This document shows, piece by piece, positions 5,036-5,176 of a stretch of 5,176 nucleotides of DNA; the first letter of the stretch is position 1, and every line of letters starts with the position of its first letter. The notes beneath the pieces are model-generated. The model saw nothing but the letters and a program-made list of their open reading frames with translations. It had not been told where the DNA came from and made no database searches. Position numbers and translations under genes: made by a program. Source of the stretch: Deltaproteobacteria bacterium (GTDB lineage: Bacteria > Desulfobacterota > GWC2-55-46 > DRQE01). The stretch is taken from positions 1 through 5,176 of the forward strand of contig JACRCB010000178.1 of the NCBI GenBank assembly GCA_016219165.1, given 5' to 3'.

Positions 5036-5138
5036 GGAAACTCTGATTAATTCTTTTGAGAGAAACTTTTTATAAAAAGTTTCTCTCAAACTCTCTTCAA
5101 AAATTTTCAGTTACTATAGGTGGCTGTCCCACCCTAAC
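5034..5138. repeat. Repeat element copy 2, inverted relative to copy 1
   Basis: This is the reverse-complement relative of 1-196. It opens with AGGGAAACTCTG (compare the terminal repeat AGGAACCTCTG). The stretch 5050-5112 then aligns without gaps to the complement of 118-180 with 58 of 63 identical bases. Similarity continues through a GGTGG/CCACC hairpin (5119-5123/5129-5133) that corresponds to the 100-114 hairpin of copy 1. It fades after about 5138, so this copy may be a shorter or diverged variant, or may extend past the window. The same end of both copies faces the gene block. Confidence 0.75.
5055..5090. terminator. 36-bp perfect palindrome, possible transcript end for the lipoprotein operon
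   Basis: Two 18-base arms (TTTGAGAGAAACTTTTTA and its exact reverse complement) abut directly, 19 bases after the lipoprotein stop. The RNA would form a long stem with an A/U-rich apex. It is the only strong hairpin downstream of this operon and so its likely 3' end. It lacks the usual GC-rich stem and trailing U-run, which makes termination an inference; it could equally protect the 3' end from nucleases. Confidence 0.45.
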
Positions 5139-5176
5139 CGAAAAACCATATGAATTTATTGACAAAGATAAGCGGG

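Noticed and set aside
4241..5089. Long - strand frame of 282 codons across the DUF2007 and lipoprotein genes
   Set aside because: It is antisense to two genes with a good promoter, a ribosome site and a lipobox, it runs into the repeat element, and the protein shows no recognisable domain.
5150..5176. Possible start of a further gene (ATG at 5150, MNLLTKISG) and a TTGACA at 5159-5164
   Set aside because: There is no ribosome site before the ATG, and the TTGACA has no visible -10 partner before the window ends, so neither can be supported.
1..5176. CRISPR array, tRNA, rRNA, toxin-antitoxin or defence system
   Set aside because: There are no regularly spaced direct repeats, no cloverleaf or rRNA-like sequence, and no gene of those families; the coding content is quinone-related and envelope proteins.

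Overview
The window looks like a chromosomal segment from a Gram-negative, quinone-respiring bacterium. A Desulfobacterota- or Nitrospirota-like anaerobe is my best guess, at low confidence. It rests on the lipoprotein and signal-peptide genes, heavy use of ATA (Ile) and AGG (Arg) codons in moderately GC-rich genes, and the mix of quinone genes with small conserved secreted proteins. No RNA gene, CRISPR array, transposase or phage gene is visible.

Layout. Positions 1-196 hold a short non-coding repeat element with 17-bp perfect terminal inverted repeats and an internal 34-bp perfect palindrome. Four genes on the + strand follow (222-3612): a small coiled-coil phasin/UbiK-like protein, the UbiB (ABC1/AarF) atypical kinase, the UbiE/MenG quinone C-methyltransferase, and a small SCP2-domain protein whose C-terminal half resembles UbiT. 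A very GC-rich, hairpin-dense intergenic segment (3613-3801) separates them from a convergent gene for a secreted protein (4206-3802, - strand). A divergent promoter region (4207-4372) follows. Then come a small DUF2007-type protein (4373-4621) and a lipoprotein (4640-5035) in a likely two-gene operon. The lipoprotein stop codon overlaps the start of a second, inverted copy of the first repeat (5034 to about 5138).

How the genes work together. UbiE methylates demethylmenaquinone and/or a ubiquinone precursor. In E. coli, UbiB and the accessory proteins UbiJ (SCP2 fold) and UbiK (coiled coil) support ubiquinone synthesis around a lipid-handling complex. UbiT (SCP2 fold) serves the oxygen-independent route. 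This window gathers a candidate counterpart of each role in one block, so I read it as a quinone-maturation operon. Which quinone it serves cannot be decided here, because no other quinone gene is visible.

Main points for follow-up: the UbiK-like/UbiB/UbiE/UbiT-like module, the inverted repeat pair with a compensatory base-pair change in its palindrome, and the unusual start region of the DUF2007 gene, where a near-consensus promoter competes with a possible leader-peptide reading.
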